Shown here piece after piece: positions 17,396-25,802 of a stretch of DNA of 64,000 nt. A program made the translations under genes and the position numbers. Under the pieces are notes generated by a model, which was not told where the DNA came from, ran no database searches, and saw only the letters and a program-made list of their open reading frames with translations. This DNA is from Streptomyces rishiriensis. Lineage in GTDB: Bacteria; Actinomycetota; Actinomycetes; Streptomycetales; Streptomycetaceae. Each line of letters starts with the position of its first letter. The stretch's first letter is position 1. Where the stretch lies: the NCBI RefSeq assembly GCF_003112535.1, contig NZ_BEWA01000013.1, positions 283,356 through 347,355 of the forward strand, in the 5' to 3' direction.

Positions 17396-17934
17396 CAAGG
17401 GGCCATTTCCTGTGGGGGCCGTGGCATGCCGGGCCCTACCGATCGCCCGGAAGCCTTGTCGCTGTCGCCGCATATTACGCAGCAATATCCCTACGCCAGC
17501 ATATGCAGGGCAGGGGATATTCGCCGCTCATTCAAACAGCGCACAGCGCTGCGTAAATAATTTAAATTCACCATTCCGACTTTGCGGCAGGTTCTCGAAT
17601 GGGCGACGCCCCGGGAACTGAACGCCCCCGCCAGACGTCGCACAGGCGGTGTTCGTCAGCCTGGCCGCGGGATGCGGTTTTTGCGGGCGAATCGGTCCGG
17701 GTGGGCGACTGTATGCGGCCGAGCCCGGGCAAGAGCACCAGGGCTCGGAGCGTCACGGGCTCCGACGACCGGAGAAGCTGCGGGTCCGACGGCCGAACCA
17801 GCCTGACGTCCTGCCGGCCCCACGACAGGAAGGCGTGGCAGACCGCCGAGTCGGCTTGTTCCACCGACATCGCCCCGAGCGAGGCGTGATGGTCGGCGAG
17901 CAGGCGATGCTGAAGGCGGCGGGCGAGGTCCTTG
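17396..17934. other. 539 bases without a supportable gene, upstream of the ice-binding-like gene
   Basis: The first 180 bases are AT-richer than the surroundings (tatgcagggcaggggatatt; aataatttaaattcacc near 17555) and probably hold the promoter of the ice-binding-like gene. The rest reads as open minus-strand frame without recognisable motifs, next to decayed STAS and DUF5994 genes. Confidence 0.4.
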
Positions 17935-18185
17935 TCGTCCGTGTGCGGGTGAACCAGGTTCTCGACCTCGACGCCGTCACCTCCTGCGCCGCCGGCGGCC
18001 TCAACGCCTTCCTCATCGCATCCCGTCTTGCCACAGAGCCGGCACGTCGATACCGAGTTCGCCGTCGCACAGGCACTCGGCGAGCGCGTCGCACACCAGC
18101 GGCGCGTGGCCAGGTCGATCTCTCCCGCGAGGGTGAGGCCGCCGGCGCCGGAGTGCGCGGTCCGATGCGCTCCCAGCCGGGCAGT
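17935..18185 (-). pseudogene. rearranged STAS-domain remnant
   Basis: On the minus strand LTLAGEIDLATR, then after a one-base frame change LVCDALAECLCDGELGIDV, is the first half of a STAS domain. The expected second half, LDLDAVTSCAAGGLNAFLIA, is found on the plus strand at about 17956-18030. The gene therefore seems split by a small inversion and a frameshift. Confidence 0.5.
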
Positions 18186-18189
18186 ACAC

Positions 18190-18651
18190 GCGTCCTGCCC
18201 GGCCGGGGTGACGCCGGTGGCGGCGCGAATCCGTTCGGCCGAGGCGTCGTTGCCGTCCCGTACGGCCATGGCCGTCGCGGCGCGAGCGAGCGCAGGAGCC
18301 GTCTGCGGAGGACCACCAGGAACAGGAAGCGGTCCTGGTCGCCCCAGGCGACGATCATGGTGTCGTCGCCGACGGTCGACCAGTCGACGCGGACGGTGTG
18401 TCCCTCGACGACCACGTGACCCGGCCGCTCGTCCCAGGCGCCCGCGTCGAGGCCGACACGGGCAAGGACCCAGCCGGGCTGTTCAATGCGGCGAGCAGCC
18501 CGGACAGTTGACGGTCGAAGTCGCGTGACCGCGGCCGTCACGCGCCGTCGAACGTCCCGGTGAGTTCGGGCGTCGTCTCCATCCGCAGGACCGCGGTACG
18601 GGGGAGCACCAGCTCCCTGCCGGTATCCGCCAAGAGCTTGGTGGCCATCAT
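18190..18651 (-). pseudogene. decayed second copy of a DUF5994-type gene
   Basis: Begins MATKLLADTGRELVLPRTAV at ATG 18648/18651, reads TGTFDGA, then a TGA (18538-18540) where the intact neighbour has Trp-Trp before PRSRD. Further pieces lie in other frames: GWVLARVGLDAGAWDERPGH, GHTVRVDW, GDQDRFLFLVV, PPQTAPALARAATAMAVRDG. One stop and at least two frameshifts. It overlaps the small membrane gene upstream, keeping the old operon spacing. Confidence 0.68.
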
Positions 18652-18830
18652 GGGGAATCACCTCGCTCGCTTCTGGGTGCCGCGTCCTCGCCAGGTCGCC
18701 CAGGAGCGGCCGCGTTCGAAGGCGGCCACGTGATCGCGTGCTGCCGATTGGCCAGGTGGATGAGGAGCACCCCCAGAGCGATCATCGCCATGACGGCGGC
18801 CACGGCCACGGTGGTCTCCGTGGTCCTCAC
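18648..18830 (-). CDS. 60-residue single-TM protein
   Basis: Starts at GTG 18830, whose TG overlaps the TGA of the upstream DUF5994 gene (GTGA). One TM helix (VAVAAVMAMIALGVLLIHLA) and a Pro/Ala-rich tail. Its stop overlaps the start of the decayed DUF5994 copy. The tight coupling supports a real gene; function unknown. Confidence 0.55.
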   Translation of the reverse strand: MRTTETTVAVAAVMAMIALGVLLIHLANRQHAITWPPSNAAAPGRPGEDAAPRSERGDSP

Positions 18831-19462
18831 ATCCCCATCGGCCGGTTCGGGATCGTGGCGGGTGCGGCGCCTTGGTCTCCGTCCCCGGGAAGGGCTGCCG
18901 CGATCCGGGGCCGCGCGGCGGGATCGCGGGCCCCATGCCCGCCCTCGGAGTCCCAGACCGCTTCCACGGCACGGTCGGTCTCCGTCGCCGTCCGCAGACG
19001 CGCGACCTGCTCCATCAGCCGGCTCGCGGTCGACGTGCCCAGGGGGTCACTCGCGGCGGCCATCAACCACGCGGCCGAGGCGGCGTCCGTCCGCGGCGGG
19101 ACCACCAGCAGGTTCCAGCGGCCCACACGGTACGAGAGCAGCAGCAGTTCGTGCGGATCCTGCTCAGGCAGGAACCAGCCCACCTTCACGACGTGCCCGG
19201 CGACGGGCACCGTCCGCGGGATGACCGGCCAGAGAGTGGGATTGACCGTGACCCGGGTGATCCGGCCCCACAGAGGGTCCAGTGCTGAGGCCAGGACCGG
19301 AAGTTCCGCTCCGAGATCGCGAGAGCGGGGCCACCATGCGCCGTCCAGCAGAGCCGGCCGGGTGCCGATGGGAGCCAGCGCCAGGCGGAGTGACGAAGAG
19401 GTGGGCGAGGACGACGGAAACCGGTCGTGGGGTGTCGGCGAGAGGGGGACGGTCGCAGTCAT
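18827..19462 (-). CDS. DUF5994-family protein
   Basis: 211 residues from ATG 19462. Family segments: LDGAWWPRSRDLGAELP, LWGRITRVTVNPTLWPVIP, GHVVKVGWFLPEQDPHELL and VGRWNLLVVPP. DUF5994 proteins are common in Streptomyces near stress-response and STAS/ANTAR genes; the function is unknown. First gene of a coupled set with the 60-residue protein and a decayed paralogue. Confidence 0.8.
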   Translation of the reverse strand: MTATVPLSPTPHDRFPSSSPTSSSLRLALAPIGTRPALLDGAWWPRSRDLGAELPVLASALDPLWGRITRVTVNPTLWPVIPRTVPVAGHVVKVGWFLPEQDPHELLLLSYRVGRWNLLVVPPRTDAASAAWLMAAASDPLGTSTASRLMEQVARLRTATETDRAVEAVWDSEGGHGARDPAARPRIAAALPGDGDQGAAPATIPNRPMGM

Positions 19463-20054
19463 GACGCGGACCCTGCCCCGGGCCGACCTCGGTCGGCCCG
19501 GCCTATTCGTTCGCCGAAAACGACACGGGCATGGAGGCCGGTGCACGGAATGTCCTCGGTATCTCGAGCCTACTCCTCGGCCAAGCCGAGCGGACGGTTC
19601 CGTCGTCGGGTGAACTTCCCCGCACGCAGACCGACGAGGTCCGGGGCGCGAGACCCACTGACAACCAGGTGCCGGAAATGTCCGTCAGGCATACCATGAG
19701 AGCGGGTCGGCACACTCTCACGTGCGATCGGCCCGGAAGGGCGGCCCCGGTGTGTTGACGCCGGGGTCGTTGGAGCACGGCGGAGGCGGTCACCGAGAGC
19801 GGCGCGCCGTCCGGGTGCCGCCACCTCGCCGTCACGGCCCCGTCGGGAGGCATGAGCGGTATCCCGAACCCGGCTCGCTCATCGGCCGGCGGGCTCTCGA
19901 CCTCTTGTGCCACGAGCCCCCTGCGGTGACCGGCCTCGAGGGGCGACATGGCGCCCATGGCGTGATCGGCACCGCCCTGCCTGTCGGGTACATCCTGTGG
20001 ACGCAGCCGCCTCCGTCGGGTTGCCACAGCCGGGACGAAGGGAAGCGGACAGCG
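19463..20054. other. 592-base gap between divergent DUF5994 and SpoIIE-phosphatase genes
   Basis: Open frames cross this stretch on both strands but none shows motifs, a ribosome site or a sensible start. No repeat or clear palindrome. Promoters of both neighbours are expected here. Confidence 0.35.
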
Positions 20055-21302
20055 ATGACGAACGCTGGGCGCAAGCCGGACCGGCTCGGGGTGGACCGGT
20101 CGGAGGGGTTCGGCGAACGACTGCTCGGTGTGCTGCTGGACCGCGCCCACGAGATGCCGCCGGAGCTGATCGCCCCACTCGTCGCGGAAGAGGTGGCCAG
20201 GGTCGGAGGGCGGGAGGTGTCGATCCTGCTGCAGGACTACGAGCAGGTGCTGCTGGTGCCACTGCCGGGCCGGAGACTGAGGGTCGGAGGTCCCGAGCCG
20301 GTCGAGAACTCCCCCGCCGGCGAGGCGTTCCTGAGCCACAGAACGGTAGAGGTGCCGGAGGAGGGCACAGGCAGCGTGCGGATGTACCTGCCGCTGCTGG
20401 ACGGCAGCGACCAGATCGGGGCGATGGCCGTCACCATGGACAGCGTCGACGACGATGATCGGCGGTTGCTGCGCAGACTTGCCGGACTGGTCGCGGACAT
20501 GATCGTCACGAAGGACGCCTACACCGACCAGTTCTTCCAGGCTCGCCGCAGTTCCCCGATGAGTGTGGCCGCGGAGATCCAGTGGTCGTTGCTGCCCCCG
20601 CTGACGATGACCGTTCCGCAGGTCGAGGTGGCCGGGATCCTGGAACCCGCCTACGACGTGGCCGGCGACAGCTTCGACTACGCCCTCAACGGCGACGTCC
20701 TGCATATGGCCATGCTCGACGCGATGGGGCACGGGCTGGACGCGGCGACCATGGCGACAGTGGCCGTCGGCGCCTATCGCCACACGCGGCGGGCCCACAC
20801 GGACCTGTCCCAGGTCTACGCGTTCATGGACAGGGCCATCAACGAGCAGTTCGGCCACGACCACTTCGTCACCGCTCAGATAATGATCCTGGACATCACC
20901 TCAGGTCGGCTTCAGTGGGTCAACGCCGGCCACCCGGCTCCGCTCCTGATCCGTGACCGCGCGGTGGTGGACCGCCTGGAGAGCCCGACCACGTTGCCGG
21001 TCGGCTTCGGCGGTGAGGAGCCAGTGGTCAGCGAGCGGACGTTGCGACCCGGGGACCGGTTGTTGTGCTTCACCGACGGCCTGATCGAGGAACACCAGGC
21101 CGGCGGGGCACAGTTCGGGGAGGATCAGCTCATCGAGTGGACCGACCGGATCCTCCACGGACGCACCCAGATACGGGCGGTGGTACGAGCGCTCTCCCAC
21201 GCTCTGAAGCAGGAACGCGGCGGCACCACGACCGACGACGCGACCATCTTCCTCGTCGAGTGGCGCGGCGGCGACGCCGATCACCTCGCCACCCTCGATT
21301 GA
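20055..21302 (+). CDS. GAF-like plus SpoIIE/PP2C-type serine phosphatase
   Basis: 415 residues from ATG 20055, after a gaagggaag site; the open frame further upstream is not protein-like. Residues 1-165 are a sensor domain without sharp motifs. Then the link SVAAEIQWSLLPPLTMT, common before SpoIIE phosphatases, and the catalytic motifs AGDSFDYAL, LDAMGHGLDAA, NAGHPAPLL, FTDGLIE and DDATIFLVE, with metal-binding Asp residues present. It would dephosphorylate a STAS anti-sigma antagonist, matching the STAS genes in this island. Confidence 0.9.
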   Translation: MTNAGRKPDRLGVDRSEGFGERLLGVLLDRAHEMPPELIAPLVAEEVARVGGREVSILLQDYEQVLLVPLPGRRLRVGGPEPVENSPAGEAFLSHRTVEVPEEGTGSVRMYLPLLDGSDQIGAMAVTMDSVDDDDRRLLRRLAGLVADMIVTKDAYTDQFFQARRSSPMSVAAEIQWSLLPPLTMTVPQVEVAGILEPAYDVAGDSFDYALNGDVLHMAMLDAMGHGLDAATMATVAVGAYRHTRRAHTDLSQVYAFMDRAINEQFGHDHFVTAQIMILDITSGRLQWVNAGHPAPLLIRDRAVVDRLESPTTLPVGFGGEEPVVSERTLRPGDRLLCFTDGLIEEHQAGGAQFGEDQLIEWTDRILHGRTQIRAVVRALSHALKQERGGTTTDDATIFLVEWRGGDADHLATLD

Positions 21303-21418
21303 GCCCGCCTCCGACGCACCGGTCTCGGCCCGTCCACCGATGCCCGGCAGGGGCCCGGGACGCCCGGCACCGTGCACGTGTGTCTGAGGTCCCGTGTCCC
21401 GCACTGTGACGACGGCGC

Positions 21419-22339
21419 TCACGTCGGCAGAAGCCGTCCGGCAGAGATCCGCTCCCGCGGCGGCAAGCAGGGCTTGCTCGCCAGGGCGGTGTACGTCTTG
21501 GCGGTGTCGGTGATGACGTCGCGGCTACTGTCCGGGGTGAGGGCCCGGGCCTGAAGATGCTCGTGCATCACGCCGTAGTACTGCACGTCGGACGCCTTCT
21601 CCAGGTAGAGATCGCTGGTGAACCGTTCCAGGTACACGACCCCCGCCTCGGCGCCGTCGGCGAACCGCAGGACGGAGAACTGTCCTGCCAGGCCCGGGTG
21701 GGCGCCCGCCGTGTAGGGAAGGACCTGCACCGTGATGTGCGGCTCGGCGCTGAGCGCGTGCAGGTGCTCCAGTTGTTCACGCATGACATCCGGGCCGCCG
21801 ACGACACGGTGCAGGGCCGATTCGTCGAGGATGGCCCACAGTCGCAGTGGGCAGGACGGGTCGTAGATCCGGTGCTGACGGCGCAGCCGCACCTTGAGGC
21901 GCGTGGCCGCCTGTGCGGGACTGAGCCGAGGGATCGTTTCCTCGATGACGGCCTGGGCGTACGCGGGGCTCTGCAGCAGGTCGGGCACCATCATGGGCGC
22001 GTGGGTGTGCAGGGAAGCGGCGTCTGTCTCCAGGCCGATGTAGACGCTGTCGGAGAGGTCGCCGTAGGGGTGCCACCAACCCCGCTGACCGGATTCCCTG
22101 GCCATCTCCGTCAGAGAGTCGATGACCTGCTGATCCGTCACCTCGTAGATCGCGCACAGGTCGCGCACGTCACGCGGGCTGATGGCGCGGTTGCCGTTCT
22201 CCAAATGACTGATCTTGGGCTGGGAGACCATGAGCCGCTCAGCCACTTCCGTGCTCTTCAGCCCACTGGCCATACGGAGCCGCCGAAGCTCGGCCCCGAG
22301 GCGGCGTCTCCTGACAGTGGGATTGGTCTTCGCCGCCAC
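21419..22339 (-). CDS. XRE-family regulator with DUF5753
   Basis: 306 residues. HTH at about 17-70 (SGLKSTEVAERLMVSQPKIS HLENGNRAIS pattern), then the DUF5753 domain (ALHRVVGGPDVMREQLEHLH, ITVQVLPYTAGAHPGLAG, VVYLERFTSDLYLEK). In Streptomyces such regulators usually neighbour a small DUF397 protein and an ATP-binding anti-sigma-like protein; neither is found here. The upstream DNA begins the 487-base repeat R1. Confidence 0.9.
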   Translation of the reverse strand: MAAKTNPTVRRRRLGAELRRLRMASGLKSTEVAERLMVSQPKISHLENGNRAISPRDVRDLCAIYEVTDQQVIDSLTEMARESGQRGWWHPYGDLSDSVYIGLETDAASLHTHAPMMVPDLLQSPAYAQAVIEETIPRLSPAQAATRLKVRLRRQHRIYDPSCPLRLWAILDESALHRVVGGPDVMREQLEHLHALSAEPHITVQVLPYTAGAHPGLAGQFSVLRFADGAEAGVVYLERFTSDLYLEKASDVQYYGVMHEHLQARALTPDSSRDVITDTAKTYTALASKPCLPPRERISAGRLLPT

Positions 22340-22383
22340 GCGCGGTGTACCTCCGGTCCAAATGGCAGTGTCAGCCCGCAGGT

Positions 22384-22870
22384 TGCCATGGCACAGAGGT
22401 TGTCGATCACACGCAATGCCGTCCCCGCCGCCGGCAGCCGAAACGGACTCTTACCTTGGCATTTGCCGTGGAGCGGCGATGAGGGCGATGGCGATCGCGC
22501 CGCCACCCACCGGCGGCAGGCAGTACGTACCGAGCGCGGAAAAGGGCGCGTTGCGCGAAGCCGTCGAATCGAAGCGGGAACGAAGAGCCCGGTCCGCAAC
22601 GGCACTCCACGCGCGCCGCCCACGTGACCTGACAGATCCCTCCGCGCCCCCGCACAAAGACGTCGGGCATCCCTGTTCAGTCGCGACGGCTTCGCAAGGT
22701 CGGCCCTTGCTTCGACGAGCCCGAACACGAGCAGGGCCGCATCGCACGGGCCATGTCCTCCGCTCAGCGTCGTGCCCGTAGCGTGCCCTTCAGAGCGGCC
22801 AGCCACGGTCGGCAACGGTGCCACCAGCCACTCACACTTGCGATGACATAGCGAATCTGTGCAGGTCAGA
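22384..22870. repeat. 487-base direct repeat, copy R1
   Basis: Matches 28703-29189 at a constant 6,319-base offset with no gaps and roughly ten mismatches. It starts 45 bases upstream of the XRE-DUF5753 start codon. Several frames are open on both strands, none with recognisable motifs. Sequence identity ends sharply after gtcaga at 22870, 26 bases before the tRNA-Gly fragment. Confidence 0.93.
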
Positions 22871-22896
22871 GGCGATTCGGCCACCCAAGCGCCGTC

Positions 22897-22940
22897 GCTT
22901 CCCAAGCTGAGAGCGCGAGTTCGATTCTCGTCACCCGCTC
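22897..22940 (+). repeat. attR-like copy of the tRNA-Gly(CCC) 3' half
   Basis: 44 bases identical to 4497-4540. The 5' half of the tRNA is absent, so this is not a tRNA gene. Position after R1 and before the FkbM gene marks the right end of the first island segment. Confidence 0.85.
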
Positions 22941-23160
22941 CACCACGAACCCCCGGGCCGATGAGGCGAATTCAAGGGGTCTGTTGTGACGCCCCGGCCG
23001 GGCCCCAGTCGCTCCGCCGAGGGGACACCGGACAAACCTCGTGGCGGGCGTCCGGTAGCCGGCGCCCGCGGCCGACACGGCCGCACTGCCAGGCGAGGGA
23101 ATCGGCCGAAGTGAACCGCACGGGTTGGATTGCCGTCCCAGTGCTGATAATGACGTTGTC

Positions 23161-23961
23161 ATGGCCATGAATGTGATGGAACTGCACAGCATCAATCCTT
23201 GGGAAGTGTCCTTCCTGCGCGAGGAGGTGGGCGGCTACTTCACCCACGGCATCGTGTGCACGCCGGGCGCGACGGTACTCGATGTGGGCGCCAACATCGG
23301 CGTGTTCTCGGCGGTCGTGTACGAACGGCTGGACGGGGACGTGCGGATTTATGCCTTCGAGCCGTTGCCCCCACTCCACGCGACACTTGAGCGCAACGCT
23401 CGCGACTTCTTCAACGGGCGCCTGACCCCGCTCCCTTACGGCTTGGCGTCTCGCGAGGACGAGCTCGATTTCAGCTACGTTCCGGCCGCCACGATCTTCT
23501 CCTCTTCCTCGCGAGATCAGGGGAACATCGAGGCTGAGCGGCGCCGAGTCACCGCCAGCATTGTCGAAATGATCAGTCAGGGCGGCCTGGGACCGGTCCT
23601 GCGCCGCGTACCCCTCCCCATTCTCACTGTTCTCGTCGGCCGCAAGCTGCGGGTGATGCGGCGCCTTGAGACGCACCGGGTGAAGGTCCGGACCCTGTCA
23701 TCGGCGCTCGACGAGCAGGGCATCGACCGCATCGACCTGCTCAAGATCGATGTGGAAGGCGCCGAACTCGAGGTACTCAGGGGCATCGAGCAACGACACT
23801 GGCCGCTGGTGCGCCAGGCCGTGGTGGAGGTGGAGCGCTGGCGGCAGAACCGCGACGCGGTCTGCACGACCCTCCTCACACACGGCTTCACAGTCAGCAC
23901 CGAGCAGAACCCGGTCCAGCAGGCCGGCGACATAGGCATGGTGTTCGCGATCAGGCCCTGA
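23161..23961 (+). CDS. FkbM-family SAM methyltransferase
   Basis: 266 residues from ATG 23161; TTG 23125 is possible. SAM motif I VLDVGANIGVFSAVV at about residue 36, then YAFEPLPPLHATLERN, and the late FkbM signature IDLLKIDVEGAELEVLRGI. FkbM enzymes O-methylate small molecules or sugars. The N-terminus is short for the family (MNVMELHSINPWEVSFLRE) and no clear ribosome site is visible. It lies alone just right of the att copy, as element cargo. Confidence 0.82.
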   Translation: MAMNVMELHSINPWEVSFLREEVGGYFTHGIVCTPGATVLDVGANIGVFSAVVYERLDGDVRIYAFEPLPPLHATLERNARDFFNGRLTPLPYGLASREDELDFSYVPAATIFSSSSRDQGNIEAERRRVTASIVEMISQGGLGPVLRRVPLPILTVLVGRKLRVMRRLETHRVKVRTLSSALDEQGIDRIDLLKIDVEGAELEVLRGIEQRHWPLVRQAVVEVERWRQNRDAVCTTLLTHGFTVSTEQNPVQQAGDIGMVFAIRP

Positions 23962-24493
23962 CCGCTTGTGGCACCCGGCACTCGGTGGTCGATGCATGTG
24001 CCGGTCTCCCCCGCCGGGCGGCCACTCAGGGGAGATCCACGCTGCTCCGGGAGAACCACGGCAGGAGCCCAGCCCACGGCACCCCCGAGCCACCCCCACC
24101 CCCACGCCCGGCAGACCCGCTCCGCGATCGGACGGTCTCGACCTCGGCTACGCAGCGGTGATGCGGTGGGGTGACCGCCCGTTTGTCCACCGAGACCGGT
24201 CAGCCGTCCCTCCGTGTCCTCCGCCAGGACGGCAACCCGCTTCCCACTCAGAGCGCGGGCTGCCCGCCCGCCGCTGGGCATCAGCGGATCCGTCTGCTCA
24301 TGCACCGACGCATCTCCGACCAGGCGCCGCTCAGGAGGCCAGCAGTCCATATGCGCCGAGAAGCGCTCCCCAGAAACCGCGAACGGGCAGCCGACGGTCG
24401 CCACTTTGGGACACCAGGGTACGTCAAATGACGCTTCAGGCCCCGATGGCCGACCTTCACGCTTTCCCGTCCACAACCTGTGGGGAAAGCACC
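23962..24493. other. 532 bases without a supported gene
   Basis: Between FkbM and vapC. Frames are open on both strands but without motifs or start sites. The first 170 bases are Pro/Arg-coding in all frames, typical of non-coding high-GC DNA. Confidence 0.4.
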
Positions 24494-24904
24494 TCAGGTG
24501 ACGTCGTAGACATTGTGCTGGAGCAGATCGGTTGCGTGCCGGGCGATGGCCCGGTAGTCGGCGTCGTCGTGGAGGACAGCCAGGCCGTGGTGGGCGGCGG
24601 TGGCGGCGATGACGAGGTCCACCGCCGAGGCGCTGCGATGCTCCCCGGCCTGGGACATACGGTGTTGCACCGCGCTGATCCAACGCCCCGCGTTCTTCGG
24701 CACCGACACGTCGGGATAGAGGTCGGTGAACATCTCCGCGATCTCGTCGTACTCACGGCCGTTCCGGGCGCTGTACAGGAACTCGGTTCGCTGCACGTAG
24801 CAGGATGCGATGGCACCGGCGTCGATCGCGTCGTACCAGGCCGACTGCAGCTTTGGTTCGCGGAGCAGCCGGACCAGGCCGGAGGTGTCGAGCAGGTAGA
24901 TCAC
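24494..24904 (-). CDS. vapC: VapC-type PIN-domain toxin
   Basis: 136 residues from GTG 24904. PIN endoribonuclease acidic residues can be seen: D6 (YLLDTSGL), E41 (RTEFLYSAR), D96 (SAVDLVIAATA) and D114/D116 (LHDDADY). VapC toxins cut tRNA or rRNA and are held inactive by VapB. Start and vapB stop overlap by four bases (GTGA), the normal antitoxin-first layout. A stabilising module for the surrounding element. Confidence 0.92.
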   Translation of the reverse strand: MIYLLDTSGLVRLLREPKLQSAWYDAIDAGAIASCYVQRTEFLYSARNGREYDEIAEMFTDLYPDVSVPKNAGRWISAVQHRMSQAGEHRSASAVDLVIAATAAHHGLAVLHDDADYRAIARHATDLLQHNVYDVT

Positions 24905-25122
24905 CGGCTGTGCTTCTCCGCCCGGTGCAGGCGCTCGGCGTCCTCGACGGCACCCCAATCACGCGCCCGCTCGAAGTGACGGCTGATGCGCGCCGCACGC
25001 TCCTGCTGTTCGGCGTAGAAGTGCAGAGCCAGGTTGACCGCCTCCTTCTTGGTCCTGACCTTGGCCAGAGCCATGGCACGCTCCAGGGCGTCATCATCGA
25101 TGTCGATCTGGGTCACAGACAT
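24901..25122 (-). CDS. vapB: VapB-type antitoxin
   Basis: 73 residues from ATG 25122 with a strong gcaggaggtgc ribosome site. MSVTQIDIDDDALERAMALA and KVRTKKEAVNLALHFYAEQ form a ribbon-helix-helix DNA-binding domain; the C-terminal RHFERARDWGAVEDAERL would wrap the toxin. It should repress its own promoter through the palindrome at 25141-25178. Confidence 0.92.
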   Translation of the reverse strand: MSVTQIDIDDDALERAMALAKVRTKKEAVNLALHFYAEQQERAARISRHFERARDWGAVEDAERLHRAEKHSR

Positions 25123-25140
25123 ACGAGCACCTCCTGCGCA

Positions 25141-25178
25141 ATGTTGGTGATGTACATAGAAGAGTATGTGACCAACAT
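25141..25178. promoter_or_regulatory. vapBC operator palindrome
   Basis: ATGTTGGT and ACCAACAT form the outer arms of a 38-base imperfect palindrome, with acata/tatgt as inner arms. It lies 18 bases upstream of the vapB start, where VapB-VapC complexes normally bind. Confidence 0.78.
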
Positions 25179-25222
25179 TGATGACGCCACCTTCGAACGT
25201 CAGGTGTGCAATCGCAACGGAA

Positions 25223-25241
25223 ATTCTCGTCACCCGCTCCA
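25223..25241 (+). repeat. third, short tRNA-Gly att fragment
   Basis: attctcgtcacccgctcca, the last T-arm and acceptor bases of tRNA-Gly(CCC), also at 22924-22942. Both copies are followed by a cacgaac-like run, so they mark left ends of related elements. An integrase fragment reads towards it 43 bases away. Confidence 0.75.
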
Positions 25242-25248
25242 CGAACAA

Positions 25249-25276
25249 GGCCCAGGTCATCGACCCGGGCCTTTTT
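25249..25276 (+). terminator. intrinsic terminator beside the att fragment
   Basis: Stem GGCCC-GGT / ACC-GGGCC with one mismatch, 5-base loop and a T5 run on the plus strand. Position after the tRNA 3'-end fragment suggests it once served a restored tRNA gene. Confidence 0.7.
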
Positions 25277-25283
25277 GCTGCGC

Positions 25284-25740
25284 TCAGCGATCATTCGTCG
25301 CGTGCCAGATTCGTGCCAGATTCGTGCCAGAAGGCTTGTCCGGGGCTCTCCCGGCCGCGGCGGCTCGCGCCTTCCGTACGGTGGCGTCGAGGCCGGCGGC
25401 GACTTCCTGCTGTCGGTCGTCGTCGGAGTGCTGGTAGATCAGCGCGGCCTTCTCGGAGGACTGGCCGGCGCGGACCATCGTGTCCTTGAGGGTGGCACCG
25501 GATCGGGTGGACAGGGTGTGCCCCGTGTGGCGGAGGTCGTAGAACCGGAAGCCCTCGGGCATGCCGACGGTCTCCCGAGCCTTACGCCACCTTCGCCCGA
25601 AGGTGCTGCGCCGGAAGGGAACACCCCTCTCTCCCACGAACAGCAGCCCGTCGGGCCCCGGCTCCGCGAACGACTCCAGGTGCCGGCGGAGCTCCCGGTG
25701 CGGGAATGCGGGAAGGAACACGGTCCAACGCCCGGCGTCC
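25284..25740 (-). pseudogene. truncated tyrosine-type integrase, C-terminal half
   Basis: About 150 residues: ELRRHLESFAEPGPDGLLFV, FRRSTFGRRWRKARETVGMP, then the His-x-x-Arg box region FRFYDLRHTGHTLS and the catalytic Tyr region SSEKAALIYQHSDDDRQQEV. The N-terminal arm- and core-binding domains and the first catalytic Arg are missing; upstream DNA belongs to the propeller gene. Its end faces the att fragment, the usual int-att layout. The longest uninterrupted piece is 25284-25721. Confidence 0.85.
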
Positions 25741-25802
25741 GCCCTTGTTTGCCCCTGCTCCGTGTGGGGTGGGTTTCTTGGAGCGAGGGCCGGCGCGGGG
25801 TG

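Noticed and set aside
22407..22670. 87-codon minus-strand frame within R1 (and the same in R2 at 28726-28989)
   Set aside because: Intact in both copies but Arg-rich, with no ribosome site or motif; other frames are equally open. Not supported as a gene.
22897..22942. A second tRNA-Gly gene
   Set aside because: Only the 3' half is present; no acceptor 5' strand or D-arm precedes it.
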